From positions 1 through 49,667 of the forward strand of contig CACYOC010000016.1 in assembly GCA_902775975.1 (NCBI GenBank): a stretch of 49,667 nt of DNA, read 5' to 3'. Made by a program: the position numbers and the translations under genes. The notes under the pieces were generated by a model, which saw only the letters and a program-made list of their open reading frames with translations, was not told the origin of the DNA and did not search any database. This document shows positions 27,278 to 36,600 of this stretch, one piece after another. Each line of letters begins with the position of its first letter. Positions within the stretch are counted from its first letter, which is position 1. This DNA is from an uncultured Bacteroidales bacterium. Its GTDB lineage: Bacteria > Bacteroidota > Bacteroidia > Bacteroidales > Bacteroidaceae.

Positions 27278-29089
27278 ATGAATATCAAGATTCCTGTCCG
27301 CCGCCATTATAGAATAGAGGAACTGCTCTTAGCCCTCTGTATCATCGCCGTATCGGTCATCTTTCAAGTTCATTGTGCCACGCACGGCTTCGACCTGACT
27401 GACGAGGGCTATCTCATGTCCATTTACCAGTGGTTTGGCACCGATTCGCATTATGCACAGGGAGCAGGAGGTTATCCATTGACAGGATATTTAGGGTGGT
27501 TTATCAACAAGACCTTCCCCGACGGAGGCATCTTGGGCATGCGCCTATGGGGTATAGCCCTTGTTACCATCACCGAACTGTTGCTATATGTCTATCTGCG
27601 ACAGTACTTCAACCCCAAAATGGTACTGTTAGGGCTACTGCTGCAAAGCGTTTTCGTAGCGCAAGACCCGAAACCTTTCGGTTATAATACGCTGACGGCA
27701 CTTTTTGCAGCACTGTCGTTTATCCTGCTCATCGAGGGTACCATTCGCCGCTGGTGGTGGCTGCTCGTGGGCGGCGGTATGCTGTTAGGCATCAACGTCT
27801 TCGTACGTATTCCCAATATCACGGGAGCAGCATTTCTTCTTATTCCCTATTTCTTCAATACCGCCGGCAAGAAAGACTTGCAGTTGAAGAGGAGCACCCT
27901 GCAGGCTTTGCAGATAGCCATCGGATTTCTGATTGGTGCTGTCGCCGCCTGGTTCTTCTTGGTAAGCATTGGTGCTGACAAACTGGTCATTGACCTCGTG
28001 ACATCGTTAGGCGATACGTTAGGAGGCAAGAGCACCCATGGCTCTGGCACGATGCTGGCGAAATACATGGAGAATCTGGTCTATAGCATCCTACTGTTTG
28101 TCATCTTCGTCATTGCCCTGTTGGTGGGAGCCACCACCCGTCTCACGCGCTACTGGCTCGTCAGGTTGTTGATATGGTTTGCTGTTTTCCAAATCATTTA
28201 CCGCCTCACCTACATCAATTCCAGTATGCTGGGTGACACTTTGGCAGGATTGCTGAACGGCATCGGCATTTTCGGTTCCTGCTGCTACCTGCTGCAGGGA
28301 AAAACCTTACGAAGCATTGCGCTGAGTGCCATTCTCTTCTCGCTGGTGCTGCCCCTTGGCAGCGATGGCGGCTACGAGACCATGTGGGTAGGCACATGGC
28401 TGTCGCTGCCCATTGGACTGAGTGGCATCTACGCTGTTGTGAGCAAGGCCGTCAGAGAACATTGGAAGGTCGATTTCCTGCTGACGGGCGCAAGGAATAT
28501 GCACGTCGTCTTCTCCGTTCCCAAGTCGCTGTTGAGTTCCTTCCTCATCTGTATGTTTTCGTTAGGACTGGCAACCGTTGCAAAGGTGGAGAATCACGCC
28601 TACTACGACCCTGGGCATAAGTCGGAGAAGAACTACGCCATTGTCTCTCCCTTGGCACAAGGACTGTTCACCTCTGAAGAGCGCACCCTGGTCATCAATC
28701 CCCTGCTCGAGGAGCTTCCCAAATATGTCCAGCCAAGTGATGAGCTATTGGTGTATGACTCCTCTCCCATGATTTGCTATCTCATGTGCGCCAAGCCCTT
28801 TGGCGGTATCTCGTGGCCGTGTCTGTTCTACGGTCAGCAGTATGTCAAGAAGCTGCGCCAGGCAGAGCAGGAAGCCAACACGCTGCCTGTGGTGGTGATG
28901 CAGTTCTTCTGGTCGAGCAACAAATGGAGCGAATCCAATCCTCTCTTCTATGAGCAAGTCAAAGACTCTCCCTTCTCGACGACAGAGATGACGGAGGAAA
29001 TGATGCGTTTTCTCAAGGCACATCACTACCGCATGGTCTGGACAAACAACTATTACAAAATCCTCGTGCCAGGCGAGACAACCAAGTAA
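27278..29089 (+). CDS. Large membrane protein, GtrC-like/GT-C transferase candidate
   Basis: A 603-residue protein with about eleven predicted helices and a roughly 150-residue soluble C-terminus. The first loop has DLTDEGYLMS, with acidic residues at the usual GT-C catalytic place. It occupies the third position of a gtrA-gtrB-X set, where the acceptor-specific transferase is expected. It is homologous by eye to the 543-residue protein at 18054. It ends 21 bp before sufC. Confidence 0.75.
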   Translation: MNIKIPVRRHYRIEELLLALCIIAVSVIFQVHCATHGFDLTDEGYLMSIYQWFGTDSHYAQGAGGYPLTGYLGWFINKTFPDGGILGMRLWGIALVTITELLLYVYLRQYFNPKMVLLGLLLQSVFVAQDPKPFGYNTLTALFAALSFILLIEGTIRRWWWLLVGGGMLLGINVFVRIPNITGAAFLLIPYFFNTAGKKDLQLKRSTLQALQIAIGFLIGAVAAWFFLVSIGADKLVIDLVTSLGDTLGGKSTHGSGTMLAKYMENLVYSILLFVIFVIALLVGATTRLTRYWLVRLLIWFAVFQIIYRLTYINSSMLGDTLAGLLNGIGIFGSCCYLLQGKTLRSIALSAILFSLVLPLGSDGGYETMWVGTWLSLPIGLSGIYAVVSKAVREHWKVDFLLTGARNMHVVFSVPKSLLSSFLICMFSLGLATVAKVENHAYYDPGHKSEKNYAIVSPLAQGLFTSEERTLVINPLLEELPKYVQPSDELLVYDSSPMICYLMCAKPFGGISWPCLFYGQQYVKKLRQAEQEANTLPVVVMQFFWSSNKWSESNPLFYEQVKDSPFSTTEMTEEMMRFLKAHHYRMVWTNNYYKILVPGETTK

Positions 29090-29110
29090 AATACAAAACA
29101 AAGATATATT

Positions 29111-29869
29111 ATGTTAGAAGTACGAAACCTCCACGCCAAGATAGGCGATAAGGAAATATTACGAGGCATCAACCTCACCATCCGCGATGGTGAGACGCAT
29201 GCCATCATGGGACCTAACGGCTCTGGAAAATCCACCCTGTCGGCAGTACTCGTAGGCAATCCGCTCTACGAGGTGACCGCCGGTGAGGTGTGGTTTAACG
29301 GCAAGAACCTATTGGAGATGAAACCCGAGGACAGGGCGCACGAAGGACTCTTTCTCTCCTTCCAGTATCCTGTAGAGATTCCTGGCGTCTCCATGACCAA
29401 TTTCATGAAGGCCGCCGTCAACGAGAAGCGCAAGTACCAAGGACTCCCCGAGCTGAAAGCCAGCGAATTCATCAAACTGATGCGTGAGAAGCAGAAGGTG
29501 GTCGAACTGGACAACAAATTGGCAGGACGCTCCGTTAACGAGGGTTTCAGCGGTGGTGAGAAGAAGCGCAACGAGATTTTCCAGATGGCAATGTTGGAGC
29601 CTACGCTGAGCATTCTCGACGAGACAGACTCCGGTCTCGATGTCGATGCCATGCGCATCGTTGCCGAGGGTGTCAACAAGTTGAAGACCCCCACTTCATC
29701 ATGCATCGTCATTACGCACTACGACCGTCTGCTGGAGATGATTCGTCCCGATGTGGTACACATTCTCTACAAAGGTCAGATCATCAAGACTGCCGGTCCT
29801 GAGTTGGCGAACGAGATTCAAGAGCATGGCTATGAATGGATTAAGGGAGAAGTGAAAAATGAAAAGTGA
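29111..29869 (+). CDS. sufC: Fe-S cluster assembly ATPase SufC
   Basis: A 252-residue ABC-type ATPase of the SUF machine: Walker A GPNGSGKST (35-43), NEGFSGGEKKRNEIFQM signature and LSILDETDSGLD Walker B. It works with SufB and SufD to build and transfer clusters. No sufB lies upstream, where most Bacteroidetes keep it; a polysaccharide gene ends 21 bp before. The last residues KNEK and the stop are encoded by the heptamer array that follows. Confidence 0.96.
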   Translation: MLEVRNLHAKIGDKEILRGINLTIRDGETHAIMGPNGSGKSTLSAVLVGNPLYEVTAGEVWFNGKNLLEMKPEDRAHEGLFLSFQYPVEIPGVSMTNFMKAAVNEKRKYQGLPELKASEFIKLMREKQKVVELDNKLAGRSVNEGFSGGEKKRNEIFQMAMLEPTLSILDETDSGLDVDAMRIVAEGVNKLKTPTSSCIVITHYDRLLEMIRPDVVHILYKGQIIKTAGPELANEIQEHGYEWIKGEVKNEK

Positions 29870-29906
29870 AAAGTGAAAAGTGAAAAGTGAAAAATTTGCT
29901 ACCGCA
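29852..29906 (+). repeat. Six GTGAAAA-type heptamers plus 13-bp tag (sufC/sufD junction)
   Basis: Units at 29852, 29859 (atgaaaa), 29866, 29873, 29880 and 29887, then the tag atttgctaccgca (29894-29906), identical to the one before proC. The sufC stop (29867-29869) lies in the third unit. From the GTG at 29880 it reads in frame into sufD as (M)KSEKFATA. Confidence 0.92.
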
Positions 29907-29912
29907 CCAGTC

Positions 29913-31295
29913 ATGAATGCAGAGAAGCAATATATAGACCTCTACCGTGAGTGTCGCGACATGATTTGCCAGCACTCTTCGGAACTGATGAATCGTGAGC
30001 GCGACGGTGCTTTCGAGCGGTTCGCAGCAAGCGGTTTCCCTTCTCGAAAGGTGGAACGCTATAAATATACGGACATCGACAAGCTGTTCGAGCCCAACTA
30101 CGGTCTGAACCTGAACCGTCTCGACATTCCTGTAAACCCCTACGACGCTTTCCGCTGCGACGTACCGAATCTCTCGACATCGCTCTACTTTGTGGTGAAC
30201 GACGGATTCTATAAAGGTGAGAAGCGAGAGGGGAGAGGTGAGAAGATTCCTCAAGGACAGTCGAAACTACCAGAAGGTGTTATCATCGGTTCACTGAAAG
30301 ACAATGCACATCAACTCCACTCCCTTGGGGAGGGGCAGGGGGTGGGCTACAACCTCCTCGCTGGCAAGGACGACGATGCCGTCAGTTACCTGAATACCAT
30401 GCTGGCACAGGACGGACTTTTCGTCTATGTTCCCAAGAATGTCGTGGTGGAGCGTGCCGTACAAATCATCAACATCCTGCGGTCTGACGTCGATTTGATG
30501 GTTAACCGCCGCGTCCTCATCATCATGGAGGAAGGCGCCGAGGCTAAGTTCCTGTTCTGCGACCATGCTGCCGACGACCGCCACTTCCTTGCCACTCAGG
30601 TCATTGAGTGTTTTGTCGGCGACAATGCCAAGCTGGACCTCTACTGCTTAGAGGAGACGCACCATAAGAGCACGCGCGTCAGCAACGTCTATATCCGGCA
30701 GTCTGCCAACAGTCGTGTGAACCATAACGTCATCACGCTACACAACGGTACCACGCGCAACAAACTGAACCTCGATCTCGTCGGCGAGGGTGCTGAGTGT
30801 TCCTGCTGTGGCTGTGTCATTGCCGACAAGCAGCAGCATGTCGATAACAACACGCTCATCACCCATCATGTTCCTCACTGCACCAGCCACGAGCTTTACA
30901 AGTATGTCCTCGACGACGACGCCACAGGCGCCTTTGCCGGCAGGGTGCTGGTGAAGCCCGATGCACAGAAGACCGTGTCGCAGATGACCAACCAGAACCT
31001 TTGTGCCACGAAGTCGGCGCGCATGTTCACCCAGCCTATGCTGGAGATTTATGCCGACGATGTGAAGTGTGCCCACGGTTCTACTGTCGGTCAGCTGAAC
31101 GATGCTGCTCTGTTCTATATGCAGCAGCGAGGTATCTCCCGTCGTGAGGCACGCCTGTTGCTACAGAATGCCTTCATCAACGAGGTTATCGACCACATGG
31201 AGTTAGAGCCCCTGCGTGACCGTCTGCACTACCTCATCGAGAAGCGTTTCCGTGGCGAGCTGAGCAAGTGTGAAGGCTGCAAACTCTGCAAATAA
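29913..31295 (+). CDS. sufD: Fe-S cluster assembly protein SufD, with repeat-derived inserts
   Basis: A 460-residue member of the SufB/D family, the scaffold partner of SufB and SufC. The beta-helix core and its C-terminal motif, CAHGSTVGQLNDAALFYMQQRGISRREAR, are clear. It is somewhat longer than usual because residues about 102-111 (GEKREGRGEK) come from a heptamer array (30216-30243) and about 135-145 (LHSLGEGQGVG) from a G-rich repeat (about 30315-30346). Both inserts lie in the N-terminal variable region and keep the frame. The start at 29913 gives the family N-terminus; an in-frame GTG at 29880 is possible. Confidence 0.93.
   Translation: MNAEKQYIDLYRECRDMICQHSSELMNRERDGAFERFAASGFPSRKVERYKYTDIDKLFEPNYGLNLNRLDIPVNPYDAFRCDVPNLSTSLYFVVNDGFYKGEKREGRGEKIPQGQSKLPEGVIIGSLKDNAHQLHSLGEGQGVGYNLLAGKDDDAVSYLNTMLAQDGLFVYVPKNVVVERAVQIINILRSDVDLMVNRRVLIIMEEGAEAKFLFCDHAADDRHFLATQVIECFVGDNAKLDLYCLEETHHKSTRVSNVYIRQSANSRVNHNVITLHNGTTRNKLNLDLVGEGAECSCCGCVIADKQQHVDNNTLITHHVPHCTSHELYKYVLDDDATGAFAGRVLVKPDAQKTVSQMTNQNLCATKSARMFTQPMLEIYADDVKCAHGSTVGQLNDAALFYMQQRGISRREARLLLQNAFINEVIDHMELEPLRDRLHYLIEKRFRGELSKCEGCKLCK
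30216..30243 (+). repeat. Heptamer array (ggtgaga) inside sufD
   Basis: Four 7-bp units: ggtgaga, agcgaga, ggggaga, ggtgaga. They encode a charged segment with no counterpart in the usual SufD sequence. Confidence 0.75.
30315..30346 (+). repeat. G-rich dispersed-repeat-like element inside sufD
   Basis: The stretch contains a small dyad (ctcccttggggag) followed by gggcagggggtggg. It resembles G-rich intergenic repeats I associate with Prevotella genomes. It is read in frame as a Gly-rich loop. Confidence 0.5.
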
Positions 31296-31339
31296 CCCAA
31301 CCCATTAGCCCTATTAGCCCCATCAAACCCATTAGCCCC
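31296..31339 (+). repeat. Imperfect cccattag repeats at the sufD/sufS junction
   Basis: The whole spacer is made of words such as cccattag, ccctattag, ccccatca and cccattagcccc and runs directly into the sufS ATG at 31340. The units are about 7-9 bp and imperfect. Confidence 0.6.
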
Positions 31340-32560
31340 ATGTACAATATCAACAAGCTCCGCGAAGACTTCCCTATCCTGCAACGCGAGGTCTATGGTA
31401 AGCCTCTTATTTATTTAGACAATGCTGCAACGACCCAGAAGCCGCTGTGTGTGCTCGATGCCATGCGCGAGGAGTATCTGAATGTCAATGCTAACGTTCA
31501 CCGTGGCGTCCATTACCTCTCGCAGCAGGCTACCGACCTGCATGAGGCGGCGCGCGAGAAGGTGCGGCAGTTCGTCAACGCCCGCAAGACGGAAGAGATT
31601 GTCTTTACCCGTGGTACCACCGAGGCCATCAACCTCGTGGCAGCAACGTTCTGTGAGAGTCAGATGCAGGCAGGCGATGAAGTGCTAGTCACCGACATGG
31701 AACACCACTCCAATATTGTTCCTTGGCAGTTGCAGGCTCAGAAGCGCGGCATCGTGGTACGTCACATTCCCATCACCGATGATGGCGTGTTATGTCTTGA
31801 CCAGCTGGAACAGCTCATCACCCCTCGCACTAAAATCGTCAGCGTGGCTCATGTCAGCAATGTCTTAGGAACGGTGAATCCCGTCGAACAAATCATCAAG
31901 ACCGCTCATCAACACGGCATCCCCGTTTTGGTAGATGGTGCGCAGAGTGCTCCTCACTTCAAGGTCGATGTCCAGTCGATGGACTGCGACTTCTTTGCGT
32001 TCAGCGGTCATAAGATGTACGGTCCTACAGGCGTTGGCGTGCTCTACGGCAAGGAGGAGTGGCTGGAGCAGCTGCCGCCGTATCAGGGTGGTGGCGAGAT
32101 GATAGACAAAGTCACGTGGGAGAAGACCACCTTCGAGCGCCTGCCTTTCAAGTTCGAGGCGGGCACTCCCGACTATGTGGCAACGCATGGCTTGGCTACT
32201 GCCATCGACTACCTCAATACGATAGGCCTTGATGCCGTCCAGCGCCACGAACAGGAGCTGACCCGTTACTGCATGGAGCAGCTGCAAACCATCGACGACA
32301 TCCATCTCTACGGTCCCCAACTCTCAACTCTAAAAGACGCCGTCGTCAGTTTCAACGTCGGCGATATCCATCATTTGGATATAGGCACCCTTCTTGACCG
32401 CCTGGGCATTGCCGTCCGCACGGGTCACCACTGCGCCCAGCCCCTGATGGACCGCTTGGGCATCAGCGGCACCGTCCGTGCCTCGTTTGCCCTGTACAAT
32501 ACGAAGGAAGAGATTGATGCGCTGGTCGCTGGCATCCGCCGCGTCAGCCAGATGTTTTGA
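31340..32560 (+). CDS. sufS: Cysteine desulfurase SufS
   Basis: A 406-residue group-II cysteine desulfurase that supplies sulfur to the SUF scaffold. PLP lysine K225 lies in FSGHKMYGPTG and the persulfide cysteine C365 in RTGHHCAQPLM; N-terminal YLDNAATTQKP is typical. Two caactct heptamers (about 32319-32332) encode QLSTL within the protein. No sufE lies within the window. Confidence 0.96.
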   Translation: MYNINKLREDFPILQREVYGKPLIYLDNAATTQKPLCVLDAMREEYLNVNANVHRGVHYLSQQATDLHEAAREKVRQFVNARKTEEIVFTRGTTEAINLVAATFCESQMQAGDEVLVTDMEHHSNIVPWQLQAQKRGIVVRHIPITDDGVLCLDQLEQLITPRTKIVSVAHVSNVLGTVNPVEQIIKTAHQHGIPVLVDGAQSAPHFKVDVQSMDCDFFAFSGHKMYGPTGVGVLYGKEEWLEQLPPYQGGGEMIDKVTWEKTTFERLPFKFEAGTPDYVATHGLATAIDYLNTIGLDAVQRHEQELTRYCMEQLQTIDDIHLYGPQLSTLKDAVVSFNVGDIHHLDIGTLLDRLGIAVRTGHHCAQPLMDRLGISGTVRASFALYNTKEEIDALVAGIRRVSQMF

Positions 32561-32563
32561 GAT

Positions 32564-32647
32564 GGGTGTTGGGTGATGGGTGTTGGGTGTTGGGTGTTGG
32601 GTGGTAGGTGATGGGTGATGGGTGTTGGGTGGTAGGTGATGGGTGGT
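32564..32647 (+). repeat. Twelve-unit heptamer array (gggtgtt/gggtgat) before dus
   Basis: Twelve uninterrupted 7-bp units (gggtgtt, gggtgat, gggtggt, aggtgat types). Runs of three Gs recur every seven bases, matching the pattern of a G-quadruplex on the sense strand. The array ends 20 bp before the dus ATG and starts 3 bp after the sufS stop. Confidence 0.93.
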
Positions 32648-32667
32648 AGAAAGCTAAAGCAAAAAAG

Positions 32668-33678
32668 ATGAAGATAGGCAATATCGACTTTGGAGAACGC
32701 CCCGTGTTCCTCGCTCCTATGGAGGACGTTACGGACATTGGTTTCCGCATGCTGTGCAAGCGGTTTGGCGCCGCTATGGTCTATACTGAATTTGTCAGTG
32801 CCGAGGCACTGGTGCGCGACGTCAAATCGACGCTTCGCAAGCTGACCATCAGCGACGAGGAGCGCCCCGTAGGCATTCAGATTTACGGTCGTGATGTCGA
32901 GGCAATGGTTGAGGCGGCAAAAATCGTGGAGCAGGCGGGTCCTGACCTCATCGACCTGAACTTCGGCTGTCCGGTGAAGAAAGTCGCCGGCAAGGGTGCC
33001 GGTGCCGGTATGCTGCAAGACATCCTGTTGCCCGACGGCACCATCCGTCCCGATGCCAAACTGTTAGATATTACACGCCGCGTGGTCGAGGCGGTGCATC
33101 TTCCTGTCACCGTGAAGACCCGCCTGGGGTGGAACCACGAACAACTCTCCATTGTCCCGCTGGCAGAGCAGCTGCAAGACTGTGGCATCCAGGCGCTGAC
33201 GATTCACGGTCGCACGCGCAGCCAGATGTACACCGGAGAGGCCGACTGGACCCTCATCGGCGAAGTGAAGCGTAGCCCTCGCATCCATATTCCCATTATC
33301 GGCAATGGCGACATCAAGTCATTAGACGATGCTGACCATGCTTTCGACGAGTATGGCGTTGATGCCGTTATGGTGGGTCGTGCCACCTTCGGTTGTCCGT
33401 GGTTTTTCAGTCGCCGTGAGCTGTCGCTCGACGAGAAGATTGACGTCCTGGAGGAGCAGCTGCGTATCAACATAGAGCGCTGCGACACGGAGGAGATGCG
33501 CTCCAAAGGAAAGTCTGCCGAGCTCTGCGGCATCCTGCATACGCGTCGCCATTTGGCGGCAAGCCCTGTCTTCAAGGGTATTCCTAACTTTCGTGAGACG
33601 CGCATCCAGATGCTACGGGCAGAAAAAAAGGATGACCTATTGGCCATCCTTGAACGTTGTCGTGAACTGCTTAAATAA
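32668..33678 (+). CDS. dusB: tRNA-dihydrouridine synthase (DusB-like)
   Basis: A 336-residue FMN-dependent TIM-barrel enzyme that reduces uridines in the tRNA D-loop. FLAPMEDVTDIGFR at the N-terminus, the catalytic C101 in LNFGCPVKKVAGKGAGAGML, IHGRTRSQMY and GNGDIKS/VMVGRATFGCPWFF are all present. It converges with the pectinase gene, with 8 bp between the stops. Assignment to the B subfamily is by general pattern. Confidence 0.92.
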   Translation: MKIGNIDFGERPVFLAPMEDVTDIGFRMLCKRFGAAMVYTEFVSAEALVRDVKSTLRKLTISDEERPVGIQIYGRDVEAMVEAAKIVEQAGPDLIDLNFGCPVKKVAGKGAGAGMLQDILLPDGTIRPDAKLLDITRRVVEAVHLPVTVKTRLGWNHEQLSIVPLAEQLQDCGIQALTIHGRTRSQMYTGEADWTLIGEVKRSPRIHIPIIGNGDIKSLDDADHAFDEYGVDAVMVGRATFGCPWFFSRRELSLDEKIDVLEEQLRINIERCDTEEMRSKGKSAELCGILHTRRHLAASPVFKGIPNFRETRIQMLRAEKKDDLLAILERCRELLK

Positions 33679-33686
33679 TATTTTTA

Positions 33687-36600
33687 TTATCTAACAACAA
33701 TCTTTCGAGTAGTTCCGTCGCTCATACGAACGATGTTCAGGCCACGCTGCATCTTGTCGAGGCGCTTGCCGTCAACGGTATAGATTCCTGTTACAGCAAT
33801 GGCATTGTCTTGTTCATTGATGTTTCTGATGCCTGTGGTCGTTGATACGACAACAGCTTCAGACGCAGCGCTCAGTCCGCCCATCTCGTTGGCAGCACGT
33901 ACGCTATAGGTTCCTTTCTCCTTGACAGTGTAGGTCGGCGTTTTGGTGAAGGCCACGACAACGTCATCCTTGCATATTGCCCACAGCAGCGTATAGTTGC
34001 TGTCGTCCCATGTCAGGGTGGCGTTGTTTGCTACAACGTTTTCAGGCACAGGGGCTTGTTCGGTAGCCAGTGTGGGCTGCCAGCCGTCATCCTGACCCAT
34101 CACGACATCGAGTGTGGGCACTGCGGCCTCCTCAGCGGTGAGGATGGGATTGTTGGGTTCATTGCGACGAGTGCTTTCTATGATATTTCCATTGTCATCC
34201 TTGTCGTATGCATCGAAGAATGTCTTGCGACCTTCTGTGTTCACGGCACTGCCGTTGGGCCTGTGTGAACCGTATTCAGCCATGCGTTTGGCATAGCCGC
34301 CGCTCATCTCGCTCCATCCAATGGCAGAGGGAGCCACCTCCATCTCAGTGTCGATGAACAGGGCGATAGGCGTGCCTTTACCCCAAGGACGTCCCAAGGT
34401 GTACTTGCCATCAACGCCGTCAGCATCGCCAGTAATCTTACAACTCTGCAGGATGTAGCCATACTTCTTAGGAACAGAAGGAACAGCGAGGTAGCCGTCC
34501 TTGACCTGACGGAAGGTTACCTTATTATAATAGACGTCACCCTTGCCGCAGATGTAGTCCGTACGACCGCGGATGATACCGCCCTCGAAGTAGAACTTAC
34601 CGTTCTGGTTGTTGGAAACGTAGGTATCCTGATAGCCCCATAGGCAGGCATCCTTGAAGATGGTGCGGTTCGACTGGTCGTTGACGGCGATGTCGCGACC
34701 GTGAGCGTCACCCATAGAGGTCTTGATGGTCAGGTTCTGGAAGTAGCTGTTCTGACCCTTGATCTGCAGTACGTCACCCTTGCCGATACCCTCCAGCGGA
34801 CAGGCAGGACCGAAGCCGTTATCCCATGTTGCAGGAGGTGTAACGTTGGTCAGCACGACACCCTCTACGCTCTCGCCGATGAAGCTGGTGTTGGCAGCTG
34901 TCAGGACAGAGGTGGGGTTGTCGTAGGTATTGCCGTCACCACCAGTTACAGTACCCTGTGGATGGAACACGTAAGGCTCTGTGCTGTTCATGATGAATAC
35001 GCGGTAGCGGCTGTTCTTGTCCGTACGGTTGTTGGCTGCGGCTAATGCCTCGTCGATGGTTCCGTCGGTGGGTACCACGAAGTCGTAGAGAGCCTTGGTG
35101 ACGGTAGGACGCTGCATGGTTGTGAAAACTATCTTAACAGCCTTTGTAGAGACATTGCCGAAGCGATCCTTTACATAGCCGGCAGGCATCTGGAAGGTGT
35201 ATTCTGTGTTATAGTCGAGAGCAGAATAGTCGAAACTGACAGAACGGTTGCTCCAAGTAGGAGTCAGTACCATATCATTCAGTGTCACAGCACCGTTGCT
35301 GTTTGCAGACTCTATCTTCTCGTCATAAGAGATGGTAATCTTGCCTGTAGCACTGATGCCTGTAGCACCATCAGCAGGAACAGTAGCAGTAACTACAGGA
35401 GCATCCTTATCCTCTTCCACCTGTGCATCGCCAAGGATATAGACGTTACCAATCTGAGATTCAGAGTTGGTTGCATAAGCCAGGCCCTCTTCTGATGTGC
35501 CAGCATCGAATGCATACTTGTCAGACAGCAGTTCGGTGCCAGTACCCATGATGCGGACATATACAGTTTCCTTGCCAATAGCATCCTCTGGCAGTGTGAA
35601 ACTCAGTGGAGTAAGGACATTTGCAGTAACAGACCAGTCCTTATCCAAGTCTTCGAATGTAGTACCATCAACAGATATCTGTGCCTTCCAGTTCTTGGTA
35701 GCAGCATTCTTTGCTGCCATATCAGCGTTAAAGGTAGCAGCTGTGAAACCTACTGTAGAGAACTGATATTGCCAAGCTATATCAGCGGTATTGTAACCAT
35801 TCTGGAATACACCGCTCAAAGTAGTAAGCACACCACTGTTTTCACGATTACGAACTACAGGAGTGGCGTTGGTACCCTTAACCAGAGAACCATCGCTCTG
35901 CTTCACAACAGATACTTTTGCATTACGGTTAGCATCCCATGTTATGTCGGCAGCGAAAGGATAAGAGCCTGCAGTTGCATAAGCAGCAGTCTTGCTCGCA
36001 TTGAATACTGCAATAAAGTCCTGCACCTCATAGTTTGCCACCAATGTCATATTGCCATTGACAGTCAGCTCACGAGTAGCAGAAGCACCGTTATTCTCAT
36101 TCTCGTCAGTCCAAGAGAGGAACTTCAGAATAGGAAGCTCATTAGCAGTAGCAGTAATCTTTGTACCTTCCTCATACTGACCGTTATGGTCGTTTGGAGT
36201 AAGAGTGACGCTACCCAGTTCACGATCAGCATCGTTGGTAACACTTGTCTTAACAGTATATACAGGAACAGCCTCAAAGACAGCCTTCATGGTCTTTTCT
36301 GCATCCATAGTAACTACTGTCTCAGCATCTGTTGAAACAGAAGCGCCTGTCTCATCCTGCCACTCCTTGAACTTATAGCCGAAGTTCTTGTTGGCCTTCA
36401 GCGTCACCTGCGAGCCCTCCTTATACTGTTCCATATCAGGAGTGCGAGAGATAGAACCAGCCTCAGCGGGTTCCACGATGGTGTTCAGCGCATATTTCGT
36501 AACCTGTGCGGCAGCACCCACCAGCGTACCCTCGATGACGAGGTTGGCAATACCTGCCGAGCGGGTTCCCTGCACGTTGAGGAACGAGAAGTGCAGCTTC

